From the NCBI GenBank assembly GCA_945861855.1, contig CAMAWG010000012.1, positions 1 through 48,260 of the forward strand: a stretch of 48,260 nucleotides of DNA. Reading direction: 5' to 3'. Position 1 is the stretch's first letter, and the number at the start of each line of letters is the position of its first letter. Origin of the DNA: Rhodoplanes serenus (GTDB lineage Bacteria > Pseudomonadota > Alphaproteobacteria > Rhizobiales > Xanthobacteraceae). This document shows positions 48,217 through 48,260 of this stretch, in pieces. Made by a program: the position numbers and the translations under genes. The notes under the pieces were generated by a model. It was given only the letters and a program-made list of their open reading frames with translations. It searched no databases and was not told where the DNA came from.

Positions 48217-48260
48217 AACGTCATGGCCGGGCTTGTCGCCCAAGTCGGGGTTACCCGACT
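48217..48260. repeat. Palindromic repeat element, truncated by the window end
   Basis: It begins CGTCATGGCCGGGCTTGTCG, the same class as the element at 12211. It then shows a perfect 7-bp hairpin AGTCGGG-GTTA-CCCGACT (48243-48260) that ends exactly at the last base, so the remaining arm may lie outside. It follows the parvulin stop by 42 bases. Confidence 0.6.

Overview
The window is GC-rich chromosomal DNA of an alphaproteobacterium, most likely a Rhizobiales member near the Bradyrhizobium/Xanthobacter group. The basis is the dense coding, the aroK-aroB-CorC cluster, the xerD-accA neighbourhood, the aerobic cobaltochelatase genes cobS/cobT with DnaJ-like and BolA genes nearby, a CarD regulator, FdxA, the many GTG/TTG starts, and the short palindromic repeats typical of these genomes. 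No rRNA, tRNA, CRISPR array, transposase or prophage gene was recognised.

Layout. 1-1140: 3' end of a probable M48 metalloprotease, a 30-codon membrane microprotein and a CreA-like protein. 1212-6064: a TetR regulator, adaptor and RND pump operon with a perfect palindromic operator. 6236-16130: an accessory catabolic stretch with four Bug/TctC solute receptors, a cupin, an MltB-type transglycosylase, small proteins, an alpha/beta hydrolase, a flavin monooxygenase, an ICMT-like membrane methyltransferase, and an amidohydrolase broken by an in-frame amber codon. 16179-18602: a large TIR / coiled-coil repeat / transmembrane / seven-WD40 protein, the most unusual gene here. 18790-25763: CarD, FdxA, an S4-domain protein coupled to an SUV3-like helicase, a DUF3108 protein and rpmB. 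25938-29949: a phytase-like esterase, cobT and cobS. 30172-33190: a VOC / flavin monooxygenase / MFS cassette lying between cobS and the dnaJ-like/bolA pair (33192-34184). 34195-35163: a fifth Bug receptor. 35249-38324: aroK-aroB-corC operon. 38412-43002: a small membrane protein, xerD, a MntA/HepT toxin-antitoxin pair, accA and an L,D-transpeptidase lipoprotein. 43124-48174: a sixth Bug receptor, secA and a periplasmic parvulin.

How they work together. Housekeeping blocks (aro, cob, accA, secA, rpmB, xerD, fdxA, carD) alternate with accessory uptake and aromatic-catabolism genes. The six Bug receptors lack any TctA/TctB membrane partner in the window, so they must share distant permeases or act as sensors. 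The two flavin hydroxylases, VOC protein, cupin, MFS carrier and amidohydrolase remnant fit a soil organism handling aromatic acids. The best candidates for undescribed biology are the membrane-anchored TIR-WD40 protein and the HepT variant whose HEPN motif is rearranged.
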